This document shows positions 15,583 through 23,849 of a stretch of DNA of 64,000 bases, piece by piece. Numbering within the stretch: position 1 is the first letter of the stretch; every line of letters starts with the position of its first letter. This DNA comes from RUG626 sp051866775 (GTDB lineage: Bacteria; Bacillota; Clostridia; Oscillospirales; Oscillospiraceae), in NCBI GenBank assembly GCA_051866775.1, contig JBJDXR010000022.1, positions 69,871 to 133,870 on the forward strand, given 5' to 3'. Both the position numbers and the translations under genes were made by a program. The notes below the pieces were generated by a model, which saw nothing but the letters and a program-made list of their open reading frames with translations, was not told the origin of the DNA and ran no database searches.

Positions 15583-16985
15583 AGGCAGCCTCCGTTAAGC
15601 TCCACGGTCACGCTGGTGCCTTTGCTGGGGATACTCTCAAAGCGCATATCACCGTTATGCAGGCGCACGATCTCATTACACAGGGCAAGCCCCAGGCCGA
15701 CTCCGCCCTGTGCGCGGGAGCGGGACTTATCCACCCGGTAAAATGCTTCGGTTATTTTACCAAGCTGCTCCTGGGGAATTCCGCGCCCATTGTCCACAAC
15801 ATTTATGCGGCAGCCGGTTCCGGTCATCTCGGACATGATAAATATCGCGCCGCCGCTGTCCATGGCCTTACGCGCGTTGTCCACAAGGTTTATGATCAGT
15901 GACTTTACCAGATCCGGTTCAAGAATACAAAAGCCGCTTTCGCAGCGGTATTTCAGCGTTATGCCGGCTTTTAAAAGTCCCGGCTTCATCACGTGGACAA
16001 CCCCGGATATAATGGCCTCCGGGGAGCCCTCCTTAAGTTCAAAATCCTGCTTTTTAAGCACCAAAAGATCAAGAAGCTTAAGGGACAGGCTCTCAAGCCG
16101 CCGTCCCTCAGAGAAGATATAGTTTGCGGCCTCCTGACGCTCGTTATCGTCAAGCTCACGGCTGCGCAGAAGGTCGGCGTAGCCGATTATGGAGGTCATG
16201 GGCGTTTTTAATTCATGGGCGAAGCTCCCCATAAACTCCTCCTGCCGGCGCATGGAGTCTGTAAGCTCCGCTATATTCTGCTCGAGCCGCTCGGCCATGG
16301 CGTTAAAATCCCCGGCCAGAAGCTCTATTTCATCACCGGAGTGGATGTTGGCCCGGCTGCTGAGCTGTCCGTCTGCAATTTCCCGGGAGGCCCGGGACAG
16401 GCGCATGAGCGGGTGCGTGAGCATGGCCGCAATGAGCCATGAGACCCCGGCACCCAAAGTCACGATCACAAGAAAGATCCATCGGTATATACCGAGCTGC
16501 GTGTCACGTATGGCGTAGACCTGAGTGACGTCACTGCATATATCCAGATACAGCGTGTTCTCGTTAACGTGTATTGCACCGGAGACCTGAATATAGCGGC
16601 TGTCGCCGTCTCCCAACATGCTTATGCTGCAGAACCCGTCGTAGGGGGTGCGTGTGGGGGACATGAAGGTACCGCTGCTGTATATAACGCTCAAGTCGTC
16701 TGAGAGCAGTATTCCCGACCACAGCGCGCCGCTCTGGCCGTCAAGCTGTGTGAGCGTGTCAACTATATCGTCGTAATTTGTCTGGGCGCTGATGCTGTTT
16801 GCAAGCACCAGCGTGTTCTGCACCACTCTGTATGATCGCAGTGCCGCCGCCTTCTCATTTTCCAGAGTGGAGGTGAAGGAAACGGATATCAGAATGCTCC
16901 CGCCTATGCCGAAGGCCAGCGACAGCAGTACTACTATTGCAAGAGTCATTTTGACCCGGAATTTCACGGACTGAGCCTCCTTCAC
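15579..16985 (-). CDS. sensor histidine kinase
   Basis: The 468-residue kinase has TM1 (about 12-35), an extracytoplasmic sensor of about 130 residues, TM2 (about 168-190), a HAMP linker, then HisKA with FAHELKTPMTSIIGYAD (phospho-His257) and a HATPase_c domain with N box NLVDNARKA, G1 DNGRGIP and G2 GVGLGLALC. All catalytic motifs are intact. It lies 21 nt behind the response regulator and overlaps the next gene by 4 nt. Confidence 0.93.
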   Translation of the reverse strand: MKEAQSVKFRVKMTLAIVVLLSLAFGIGGSILISVSFTSTLENEKAAALRSYRVVQNTLVLANSISAQTNYDDIVDTLTQLDGQSGALWSGILLSDDLSVIYSSGTFMSPTRTPYDGFCSISMLGDGDSRYIQVSGAIHVNENTLYLDICSDVTQVYAIRDTQLGIYRWIFLVIVTLGAGVSWLIAAMLTHPLMRLSRASREIADGQLSSRANIHSGDEIELLAGDFNAMAERLEQNIAELTDSMRRQEEFMGSFAHELKTPMTSIIGYADLLRSRELDDNERQEAANYIFSEGRRLESLSLKLLDLLVLKKQDFELKEGSPEAIISGVVHVMKPGLLKAGITLKYRCESGFCILEPDLVKSLIINLVDNARKAMDSGGAIFIMSEMTGTGCRINVVDNGRGIPQEQLGKITEAFYRVDKSRSRAQGGVGLGLALCNEIVRLHNGDMRFESIPSKGTSVTVELNGGCL

Positions 16986-17006
16986 CCTGCGGGAGCATAG
17001 TTAAAA

Positions 17007-17660
17007 TCAGACCTCAAGCCTGTAGCCCACCTTGTGAACGGCAACAAGCTTGTTTTCCCAGCCGACCTTCCTGCGCATGCGCTGGACATGCAGATCGACC
17101 GTCCTGCTGCCGAAGGTGTAGTCCCCGCCCCACACGCGCTCATATATGGTCTCGCGGTAGAGGGCCGCGCCGGGGTTTTGGGCGAACAGCAGCAGAAGCT
17201 CGTACTCTTTATTCGTGAGCTGTATCTCCTCGTCCCCGCGCCGGACTATCATGGAGCGGGTGTCTATCGTCAGTCCCCCGATCTCGATAACGTTAGCCAG
17301 CTTGTTGTAGCGCCGGAGGACCACCTCCACCCTGGCAAGCAGCTCTATTACCTCAAAGGGCTTGACTATGTAATCCTCCGCACCGAGCTTAAGCCCCTTT
17401 ACCCGGTCGGATACGGAGTTTTTCGCTGTCAAAAATATTACCGGTACCTCTAGCGGCCGTATGTAGTCCATAAGCTCAAACCCGCTTATCTCCGGCAGCA
17501 TGACATCCAGAAGTATTAGGTCGAATTTCTCGCTGTCAAGCAGGTCGGCGGCGCTCATGCCGTCGTAAGCGCAGGAGCACATATAGCCGGCTTTGCTGAG
17601 GCTCATCTTTATAAGAGCGGATATAGGTTTCTCGTCTTCAACTATAAGAATGCGTATCAT
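17007..17660 (-). CDS. OmpR-family response regulator
   Basis: The receiver domain (1-about 115) has the acidic pair ED at 9-10, phospho-Asp52 in LILLDVMLPE, and the conserved Lys in FLTAKN. The winged-helix DNA-binding domain follows with LTNKEYELLLL and TVDLHVQRMRRKVG. ATG at 17660 is chosen because GGGGGA lies upstream and MIRILIVEDE is the usual start; a longer frame from 17684 exists. It heads the operon RR-kinase-exported protein-C39-like peptidase-membrane protein. Confidence 0.93.
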   Translation of the reverse strand: MIRILIVEDEKPISALIKMSLSKAGYMCSCAYDGMSAADLLDSEKFDLILLDVMLPEISGFELMDYIRPLEVPVIFLTAKNSVSDRVKGLKLGAEDYIVKPFEVIELLARVEVVLRRYNKLANVIEIGGLTIDTRSMIVRRGDEEIQLTNKEYELLLLFAQNPGAALYRETIYERVWGGDYTFGSRTVDLHVQRMRRKVGWENKLVAVHKVGYRLEV

Positions 17661-17866
17661 CGCACTGATTCCCCCTTGCGTCAATGCTACAGCAAAACTG
17701 CATCAAAACGGCATCTTTCTCTAGAAGGGTATGGCAAAAAGTATATCATAAATCGGGCTGTAGAGGTACTGTTTTATCATGTACGGATTTTTTTTCCTTA
17801 AAAAGTTTACAGCCCGCAGGTTATGTATTAAAATATATACAATATAAGGAAAAGGGGGAGCGGCGT

Positions 17867-18721
17867 ATGAGAAGGACAAGACCAACGCTTGCGCTGATGT
17901 ACGATTTTGATAAGACCCTCTGCACAAAGGATATGCAGAACTACAGCTTCATCCCCAACGTAAACATGACCCCGGACGAGTTCTGGCGTGAGGCGAATAC
18001 CCTAGCCAGGGAGAAGAAGATGGACGGGATACTCGCATATATGTTTGTGATGCTGAATAAGGCCAGAGCCGCAGGGAAGAGCATACGGAGGGAGAGCTTT
18101 GTAGCGCTGGGGAAGGATCTGGAGTTTTACCCGGGTGTGGAGACGTGGTTTGAGCGTATAAATAAATTCGGCCGCACCGAGGGCGTCAGGATAGAGCACT
18201 ACATAATCTCCTCGGGGCTGAGAGAGATTATCGAAGGTTCCAGCATATATAAGAATTTCCGCGAGGTGTTCGCCTGCGAGTTTTTGTACGATGTCGACGA
18301 TATCGCCCTGTGGCCGAAAAACGTGGTGAATTACACCACCAAGACACAGTTCCTGTTCCGCATAAACAAGGGCGCCCTTGACCTGTCCGACGATGTCACG
18401 CTCAACAAGTATATCCCGGAGGATGAGCGCCCCGTGCCGTTCCGGAATATGCTGTACATCGGCGACGGGATGACCGACGTGCCGTGCATGAAGCTGGTAA
18501 AGGTAAACGGAGGATACTCCATTGCCGTCTACCCAAGGGGGAGGAAGGACACTGCCGCGGAGCTTCTGCGGGACGGACGGGCGGATATGATCGCCGCCGC
18601 CGACTATTCAGAGGGCGGAGAGCTTGAAAAGATCGTGATGGATATGATAAGGAAAATGAATATCACCGACAAGCTCAAGTCCCAAAGCAGGGAACAGATG
18701 CAAAAGCTGGCGGGAAAGTGA
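17867..18721 (+). CDS. HAD-superfamily phosphatase
   Basis: The 284-residue cytoplasmic protein has HAD motif I as MYDFDKTLC (nucleophile Asp, with the DxD second acid), motif II in IISSG, a Lys-containing segment, and motif IV as IGDGMTDVPCM. This layout matches phosphoserine-phosphatase-like HADs of Clostridia, but the substrate is unknown. ATG at 17867 has GGGGGAG ahead; the frame is open further upstream without support. The next gene starts on its stop codon. Since no histidinol phosphatase is in the his operon, this and the following gene are possible candidates, which is speculative. Confidence 0.82.
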   Translation: MRRTRPTLALMYDFDKTLCTKDMQNYSFIPNVNMTPDEFWREANTLAREKKMDGILAYMFVMLNKARAAGKSIRRESFVALGKDLEFYPGVETWFERINKFGRTEGVRIEHYIISSGLREIIEGSSIYKNFREVFACEFLYDVDDIALWPKNVVNYTTKTQFLFRINKGALDLSDDVTLNKYIPEDERPVPFRNMLYIGDGMTDVPCMKLVKVNGGYSIAVYPRGRKDTAAELLRDGRADMIAAADYSEGGELEKIVMDMIRKMNITDKLKSQSREQMQKLAGK

Positions 18722-19518
18722 GACCGGGAATGACAAGACCTGAGGAGATATTTGCCCGCGCCTGTGCGGCAGTGATTTCGGCGGGGGAGCTTTTTAACGA
18801 CCGTGCTCTTGCGGGAGAAATGTCCCTTAAGGGGGAGAATGACTTTGTGACGGAGGTGGACACCGCCGTTCAGAAGCGGCTTAAAGGGGCGCTCCATGAT
18901 ATAGCCCCGGATATACAGCTTTTGGGAGAGGAACGGGATAACTCGGATATAGATATGTCCCGTCCTGTGTGGATACTTGATCCTGTGGACGGGACGTCAA
19001 ACCTGATGCACGACTTTAGATACAGCGCCGTTTCACTGGCGCTTTTTGATGGGAGAGAGGTGGTGTTCGGGTGTGTTTATAATCCGTTTTCCGATGAGCT
19101 TTTCTCAGCCCAAAAGGGGAAGGGTGCGCAGCTTAACGGCCGGCCTATAAGAGTTAAGCCTGAGGGGGAGCTGAAGCGCTGCAACATCTCCGCCGGCGCA
19201 GCCCCCGGGGATAGAGCGAACTCCAAAAAGGTGTTTGATATAATGCGCCGGGTATATGACAGCTGCCACGATATAAGGAGGCTTGGTTCAGCGGCCCTCG
19301 AGCTGTGCTATGTGGCGGCCGGGAGGCAGGATGGGTATTACGAGTTTAAGCTTAAGCCGTGGGATATAGCCGCGGGAGTTCTGATCGTAAATGAGGCGGG
19401 GGGCCTGGCGCTCTCGCCGGAGGGTACGCCGGTCACCCTAAACGGCCCGGGAGATGTTATTGCCGCAAATCCGTGCATTTGGCAAAAGCTCGCTGATATT
19501 ATAAACAAAAGGACTTAA
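18718..19518 (+). CDS. inositol-monophosphatase-family phosphatase
   Basis: The 266-residue protein has the lithium-sensitive phosphatase signatures: EVDTAVQ, LLGEE, WILDPVDGTSNLMH (metal Asp residues near 88-91) and PWDIAAGVLIVNEAGG. The start GTG overlaps the HAD gene TGA, implying coupled translation; an ATG at 18730 is an alternative. Members hydrolyse inositol phosphates, PAP, fructose-1,6-bisphosphate or histidinol phosphate (HisN), and sequence alone does not choose between them. Confidence 0.88.
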   Translation: MRPGMTRPEEIFARACAAVISAGELFNDRALAGEMSLKGENDFVTEVDTAVQKRLKGALHDIAPDIQLLGEERDNSDIDMSRPVWILDPVDGTSNLMHDFRYSAVSLALFDGREVVFGCVYNPFSDELFSAQKGKGAQLNGRPIRVKPEGELKRCNISAGAAPGDRANSKKVFDIMRRVYDSCHDIRRLGSAALELCYVAAGRQDGYYEFKLKPWDIAAGVLIVNEAGGLALSPEGTPVTLNGPGDVIAANPCIWQKLADIINKRT

Positions 19519-19524
19519 ACGGCT

Positions 19525-19557
19525 AAATGCGCTGCGGGTTTTGCCCGCAGCGCATTT
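19525..19557. terminator. hairpin terminator between converging genes
   Basis: Arms AAATGCGCTGCGGG and CCCGCAGCGCATTT (19525-19557) form a long GC-rich stem between the phosphatase gene and the oppositely oriented lipoprotein gene. The following T tract is weak on both sides. Confidence 0.7.
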
Positions 19558-19572
19558 AGTGTATGCTGGCAA

Positions 19573-20280
19573 TTATGCCAGCGCCTGATATTCCTCGGCA
19601 AAGTTTGAGGCCTCGCAGGTAAAGAGACATGTTGTTGTAGTCCTGTCGGACTGGACGATATAGAAGCTTATGCTGCCCTCGCCGCACAGGGCGTCGATCA
19701 CAATACTCTCGTAAGCTTCGTCAATAAACAGCCTGTCGCCGCCGCAATAGATCGTGCCGGTGATGCTGTGATCTGTGCCGTCGGCTGTGCGCATGGTAAT
19801 GTCATAATCGGTAACATAGTTTTCCGAGGAGTTCTTGACCTGAGAGCGTCCGTATTCGTACAGGAATACGGAGACATCCTCCTCATCGGCTATTATAGCG
19901 GCGTAGAGAGATGAATTTGTTGTAGCGCTGTTGCTGAACGAGCCGACGAAATAGTCCTTGTTGATAACATAGCCCTCGTTGGTGGGCTGGTTAAAGTTAT
20001 CCACATAGTAGTCCACCATCCAGTCGCCTATCGACAGCCCGCATCTCGAGCAGGTGCCGCTTGTAGTGGTGTGACCGAGGACCGGCACTGTCTATTGAGG
20101 GATGAGCACCTCTCCGCACAAAGAGCAGTGCTTTCCCTCTGTAAGTCCCGAGGATGTGCAGGTGGCTTCTACCGCGGGGTCTATTACCTCCTCGTGGTCA
20201 CAGCCGCCGCATGAGGAGAGAAGCATAGACATGAGTGTTATAAAAATAAGTAATGCAGTAATTTGGATGTGTTTCTTCAC
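19573..20280 (-). pseudogene. lipoprotein gene interrupted by an amber codon
   Basis: GTG at 20280 (GGGAG upstream) starts a protein with a lipoprotein signal and lipobox LLSSC followed by GGCDHEE. It continues through the CTSSGLTEGKHCSLCGEVL zinc-ribbon-like repeat, then meets TAG at 20092-20094. The frame stays open beyond it without any shift: the second half resumes TVPVLGHTTTSGTCSRCG and runs to 19573. The repeat logic (GLTEGKHC ... VPVLGH) shows the two halves are one protein. Either a recent nonsense mutation or a sequencing error separates them. Function is unknown. Confidence 0.75.
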
Positions 20281-20330
20281 TTTTCCGTTCTCCCTTGATT
20301 CTTTTTGTGTAAATTTTACAGCGTACAAAA

Positions 20331-20372
20331 ATTATAGCAGATATTCAATGAGGTCAAGTGACCTCATTGAAT
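20331..20372. promoter_or_regulatory. operator palindrome overlapping the lipoprotein promoter
   Basis: A perfect inverted repeat with 14-nt arms (ATTCAATGAGGTCA, 2-nt centre, complement; 20343-20372) lies between the lipoprotein gene and the XRE regulator gene. On the minus strand an extended TGCTATAAT -10 (20331-20336 core) follows directly, so the palindrome covers the -35 region. The adjacent XRE protein is the obvious candidate binder. Confidence 0.65.
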
Positions 20373-20423
20373 GATCTTATCCTTGTTATCATCAAACTAG
20401 ATGAGCGACAAGAAGTGAACGCC

Positions 20424-20663
20424 ATGTTAGACCCCGTATGTATCGGCAATGTGATCAGAAAACTCAGAGAGAAAAAGGGATTGACACAGGAGCAGCTGAG
20501 CGGCCTGGCAGCTTTGGATAGGACCCATTACAGCAAGATCGAGCGTGGACTCAGAAGCCCGACTATAGAGACGGTTTTCAAGATAGCGCTGGCGCTGGAC
20601 ATGAAGCCCCACGAGATTATCAAGATCATTGAGGAGAACGTTGAATTTGACATCTCAAAATAG
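20424..20663 (+). CDS. XRE-family transcriptional regulator
   Basis: This 79-residue protein is nearly all HTH_3 domain: VIRKLREKKGLTQEQLSG, then RTHYSKIERGLRSPTIETV and a short acidic tail. ATG at 20424 is the family-like start, although its ribosome site is poor and the frame is open upstream to 20358. It is divergent from the amber-interrupted lipoprotein gene, with a perfect palindrome between, so autoregulation and repression of the lipoprotein gene are likely. Confidence 0.82.
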   Translation: MLDPVCIGNVIRKLREKKGLTQEQLSGLAALDRTHYSKIERGLRSPTIETVFKIALALDMKPHEIIKIIEENVEFDISK

Positions 20664-20679
20664 CGGATAGGGTACAAAA

Positions 20680-20710
20680 AACCGGAGCGGAAAACCGCTC
20701 CGGTTTTTTA
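20680..20710. terminator. intrinsic terminator after the XRE gene
   Basis: Stem AACCGGAGCGG / CCGCTCCGGTT with an AAAA loop is followed by TTTTTT on the plus strand and flanked by A residues, so it also serves the converging ROK gene. Confidence 0.85.
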
Positions 20711-20769
20711 GCAGGAAAGCGAGAAGCTTCCTGATGTTTAATAAATATTATTTAGATCACCCGTACGAT

Positions 20770-21702
20770 TCACAGCAGCATGTAGACGCAACCGTAAATA
20801 CCGGCGTCATTGCCGAGCGAAGCGATACGGATCTCTGTATCGCGGCAGGCGGGGAAGGCAAATTCCTTATAGTACTTCTCCACGTAGTCGATAAGAGGCT
20901 GGCCGGTCCTGGAAACGCCGCCGCCAAGGAGGATGACCTCCGGATCGACGGTGTTGGCAACGGAAGCCAGCCCCTGGCCCAGATAGCGGCTGAAGCGCTC
21001 TGCTATCTCAATGGCGACCTTGTCCCCGGCCAGGGCGTAATCCCACAGGATCTTGGAGTTTAATTTTTCGATACTGCGCAGGGGGGAGGGCTCGTCGGTT
21101 TCGGCGAGATAATCCAGAGCAACGCGGACATTTCCGTTTGCAGAGGCGAACTGCTCAAAGCATCCGTGGCTGCCGCAGCTGCAGGGACGGGGGTCGGAGG
21201 CGTCAATGGTGATATGGCCGATCTCCCCACCGGCTCCGTGGGCTCCGGAGAGAACCTTGCCGTCGATTATTATGCCGCCGCCTACGCCGGTACCCAGTGT
21301 GACGAGGACGATGCTGCTATAGCCTTTTCCGCTGCCCAGCCACATCTCCCCGAGGGCCGCGGCACAGGCGTCGTTTTCAACCTTGGCAGTAAAGCCGGTG
21401 AGCTGTTGGAGAGGCTCCACCACGGGTGCGTTTACCCAGCCAAGATTCACGGCGGAGGCAGTGCCATCCTTGTGTGCCGGTCCCGGCACGCCGACGCCTA
21501 TTCCGAGAAGCTCCTCCCTCTTGTAGCCGTTTTTTCTTATGTCATCATTGACGGATCTTGCCACATCGGGGATGATATTTGCACCCTTGTCAGAGGTGTC
21601 GGTGCGGATCTCCCATTTCCTTAAAAGCTCGCCGCTGTCGGTAAAGCACCCCATTTTTACAGTGGTACCGCCAATGTCGACGCCGTATCCAAATTTTGCC
21701 AT
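20770..21702 (-). CDS. ROK-family sugar kinase (glucokinase-like)
   Basis: The 310-residue protein has the phosphate-1 motif DIGGTTVKMG at the start, catalytic Asp in VENDACAAALGE, the phosphate-2 TLGTGVGGGII, and the ROK zinc site GHITI followed by CSCGSHGCFEQ. These are the features of Gram-positive glucokinases and related ROK hexokinases. ATG at 21702 shares one base with the upstream stop (TGATG), so the pair is coupled. Glucose is the likeliest substrate, not proven. Confidence 0.9.
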   Translation of the reverse strand: MAKFGYGVDIGGTTVKMGCFTDSGELLRKWEIRTDTSDKGANIIPDVARSVNDDIRKNGYKREELLGIGVGVPGPAHKDGTASAVNLGWVNAPVVEPLQQLTGFTAKVENDACAAALGEMWLGSGKGYSSIVLVTLGTGVGGGIIIDGKVLSGAHGAGGEIGHITIDASDPRPCSCGSHGCFEQFASANGNVRVALDYLAETDEPSPLRSIEKLNSKILWDYALAGDKVAIEIAERFSRYLGQGLASVANTVDPEVILLGGGVSRTGQPLIDYVEKYYKEFAFPACRDTEIRIASLGNDAGIYGCVYMLL

Positions 21703-22382
21703 CAATCTTCAACTCCTCTTGCCCCGTGAGGGACGTATTCTATTATAGAGCCAATATCGGTAAGCTCGTATTTACTGAAATATTTTAATGTGACTCCGCA
21801 CTTAGCGGCAAAACCGCATATCGCCGGAAAGTCCGGGTGTGCGGAGAGATCGCCGTTAAATAAAAGCTCTCCCTCCACAAGGCCTGATGCGCCGCCAAGA
21901 AAGCCGTATTCAAAGCCTGGGAGACGGACGAAGCCCGGACGGATAGCCAAAACGTCTATATTGGGAAAGGCTGAGAGGGCACGCAGGATACCGGGGTCGG
22001 AGGTAATAACTGAGCTGCCGTCAACCACGACAGTACAGCATTTTGTGTACCCCTGGCGCACATTGACCGGGATAAGCTTATGCTCCTCAGCGTATTTTAG
22101 AATATCTGGAGCCGTTATGTCAAGCCGGTGTATGAGGAGCCGGTCAAGGATGACAGCGCAGAAGGCCGCACCTTCGGGGTAGCCTGAGAGCGGAGCATCT
22201 CCGGAAAATATGACCGGATCGTCAGGAGCTGCCCCGGCCTTGCACATCATAAGGTCTGGGTGGGAACTGACTCCCTTCCCGAGAAGAGGCCGGTCATTTA
22301 CTATATTTATAGTGTGTCCCTTTTCCCTTAGGTGTTCGACCAGAGGAGGACAGGCCAGATCGGACAGGTATATTAACGACAA
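21702..22382 (-). CDS. DUF6873-like protein (GME-fold type)
   Basis: The 226-residue protein starts with TTG after GGAGGG. It carries SSHPDLMMCKAG, NVRQGYTKCCTVVVDG, SSVITSDPGI and GFLGGASGLVEGELLFNGDL, a pattern I associate with the uncharacterised Clostridia family now called DUF6873, related in fold to guanidino-group-modifying enzymes. Function unknown. It precedes and is coupled to the ROK kinase. Confidence 0.65.
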   Translation of the reverse strand: MSLIYLSDLACPPLVEHLREKGHTINIVNDRPLLGKGVSSHPDLMMCKAGAAPDDPVIFSGDAPLSGYPEGAAFCAVILDRLLIHRLDITAPDILKYAEEHKLIPVNVRQGYTKCCTVVVDGSSVITSDPGILRALSAFPNIDVLAIRPGFVRLPGFEYGFLGGASGLVEGELLFNGDLSAHPDFPAICGFAAKCGVTLKYFSKYELTDIGSIIEYVPHGARGVED

Positions 22383-22553
22383 GAGAAGCCCTCCAGAAAA
22401 TACCTTATATTAAAAGTTTAACACTCTTAAAGCCGGTATGTCAACAACAGAGAGAAACAATTTACCACGATGGCCGAGTTAGGTCAAAAAACGAAAAAAA
22501 TTATATATTATGTGCGGAAAATTAAATACAAAGGCTTAAAACAAAAATAAAAT

Positions 22554-22571
22554 TTGTGAAATAATTATCAA
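22554..22571. promoter_or_regulatory. candidate Rex operator
   Basis: TTGTGAA-ATAA-TTATCAA matches the redox repressor consensus TTGTGAA-N4-TTCACAA at 12 of 14 fixed positions. It ends 7 nt before the -35 of the NADH-linked operon, where a NADH/NAD sensor would make sense. Rex itself is not in the window. Confidence 0.5.
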
Positions 22572-22578
22572 TTATCCC

Positions 22579-22607
22579 TTTCAAAATGGATATGTCTATG
22601 TTATAAT
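22579..22607 (+). promoter_or_regulatory. promoter of the NuoE/NuoF-like operon
   Basis: TTTCAA (22579-22584) and a perfect TATAAT (22602-22607) are 17 nt apart. The leader of about 70 nt contains an AGTTTG / CAAACT hairpin just before the AGGAGGG ribosome site. The remainder of 22383-22553 is AT-rich with no gene. Confidence 0.65.
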
Positions 22608-22683
22608 GCTTTGAGTGAATGCCCAAATTCGACATTAAGGTTTTTTTAAGTTTGGGGATGACTCAAACTAAGGAGGGTTTTTA

Positions 22684-23178
22684 GTGGCAAAAGTTAAAAC
22701 CAGCATTCCCTTCGCCGGTACGGCGGAGCAGGAGGCGAAGCTCAAGGAAGTGATTGCTGCGCACAAGGATATCCCTGGGGCGCTGATGCCTGTTATGCAG
22801 CAGGCACAGGAGATATACGGATATCTTCCTATAGAGGTTCAGAGCACGATTGCCGAGGGACTTGGGGTGCCGCTTGAGGAGGTTTACGGCGTCTCAACGT
22901 TCTATACGCAGTTTGCGCTTAATCCAAAAGGAAAATACAAGATTTCTGTTTGTTTAGGCACAGCGTGTTATGTAAAAGGCTCCCAGGCTGTCTACGACAA
23001 GATAACTGAGCTTTTAGGGATAGAGGAGGGCGGCTGCACGCCCGACGGAAAATTCTCACTTGAGTCCTGCCGCTGTGTCGGCGCCTGCGGACTTGCGCCG
23101 GTCATGATGATAAACGATGATGTCTATGGCCGTCTTACGCCCGATATGATAAAGGACATACTTGAGAAATATAATTAA
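22684..23178 (+). CDS. NuoE-like [2Fe-2S] subunit of an NADH-dependent oxidoreductase
   Basis: This 164-residue protein matches the 24-kDa subunit of complex I and the gamma subunit of electron-bifurcating hydrogenases. The four cluster cysteines appear as CLGTACYVKG and SCRCVGACGLAPV. GTG at 22684 follows AGGAGGG. It opens a cassette with DRTGG, HATPase, a thioredoxin-like ferredoxin and NuoF, as in [FeFe]-hydrogenase or formate dehydrogenase complexes. Confidence 0.9.
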   Translation: MAKVKTSIPFAGTAEQEAKLKEVIAAHKDIPGALMPVMQQAQEIYGYLPIEVQSTIAEGLGVPLEEVYGVSTFYTQFALNPKGKYKISVCLGTACYVKGSQAVYDKITELLGIEEGGCTPDGKFSLESCRCVGACGLAPVMMINDDVYGRLTPDMIKDILEKYN

Positions 23179-23382
23179 GCCGCTTTTTATTAAGTTCGCA
23201 GATGTCGATAAACTGCTTGATACAAAGGCGGTTTGTGGAGAGAAGCTGCTGATATAATCAGCGGTTTCTAAGGCGCTGCGGTATGCATGGCCTTTGCCGA
23301 GAATTTTCCGGTGAGAGTCCGCCAAGGTAAGTATACTGTATGAACGCGCGGCATATACACGGGCCTCATAAAGGTGAAAGAG

Positions 23383-23709
23383 ATGACGGTAAAACAGCTG
23401 CTTGAGAGAATAGACGTCAGGCCCTTGGCCCTGCCGGAGCCGGACTGTGAGATCACAGGAGGCTACGCGGGGGATCTTTTAAGCTGGGTCATGGGAAATG
23501 CCGGACGCGGCTGCGTGTGGATGACTGTAATGACAAACCGCAGCACCATTGCAGTGGCAAGCCTTCTTGAGATGGCCTGCATAATCGTTACTGAGGGAAG
23601 CGACGTGCCTGAGGAGGTGGCGGAACTTGCCGTGGAGAAGGGGATCAATCTGGTCTCCACAGATGTGCCGACATACGAGATGTGCGCACAAATAGCGCAG
23701 CTTTTATGA
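23383..23709 (+). CDS. DRTGG-domain-like protein
   Basis: The 108-residue protein (MTVKQLLERIDVRPLAL) ends with GINLVSTDVPTYEMCAQIAQLL and has the ITGGYAGDLLSWVM segment typical of small DRTGG-like proteins found with bifurcating hydrogenase genes in Clostridia. Such proteins are thought to be regulatory; the ligand is unknown. ATG at 23383 is preferred over GTG at 23374 because AAGG sits at correct spacing. The 204 nt before it hold no gene that I can support. Confidence 0.72.
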   Translation: MTVKQLLERIDVRPLALPEPDCEITGGYAGDLLSWVMGNAGRGCVWMTVMTNRSTIAVASLLEMACIIVTEGSDVPEEVAELAVEKGINLVSTDVPTYEMCAQIAQLL

Positions 23710-23849
23710 GCGGATTTGCTGCGGTCTGACTGTTATGGACGCGGAGGATAAGCTGAGGGGCGTCAGCTTTCTAAGGCGGTGATGCTGCCGATAGTGAGGG
23801 CCTCTGTGACGCAGAACGGTTATTATCCTGCCTATAAGAGGTGCGGAGA

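Noticed and set aside
20092..20094. TAG decoded as pyrrolysine in the lipoprotein gene
   Set aside because: No pyl genes or PYLIS-type context are visible, and the flanking repeat logic predicts an ordinary residue. A nonsense mutation is simpler.
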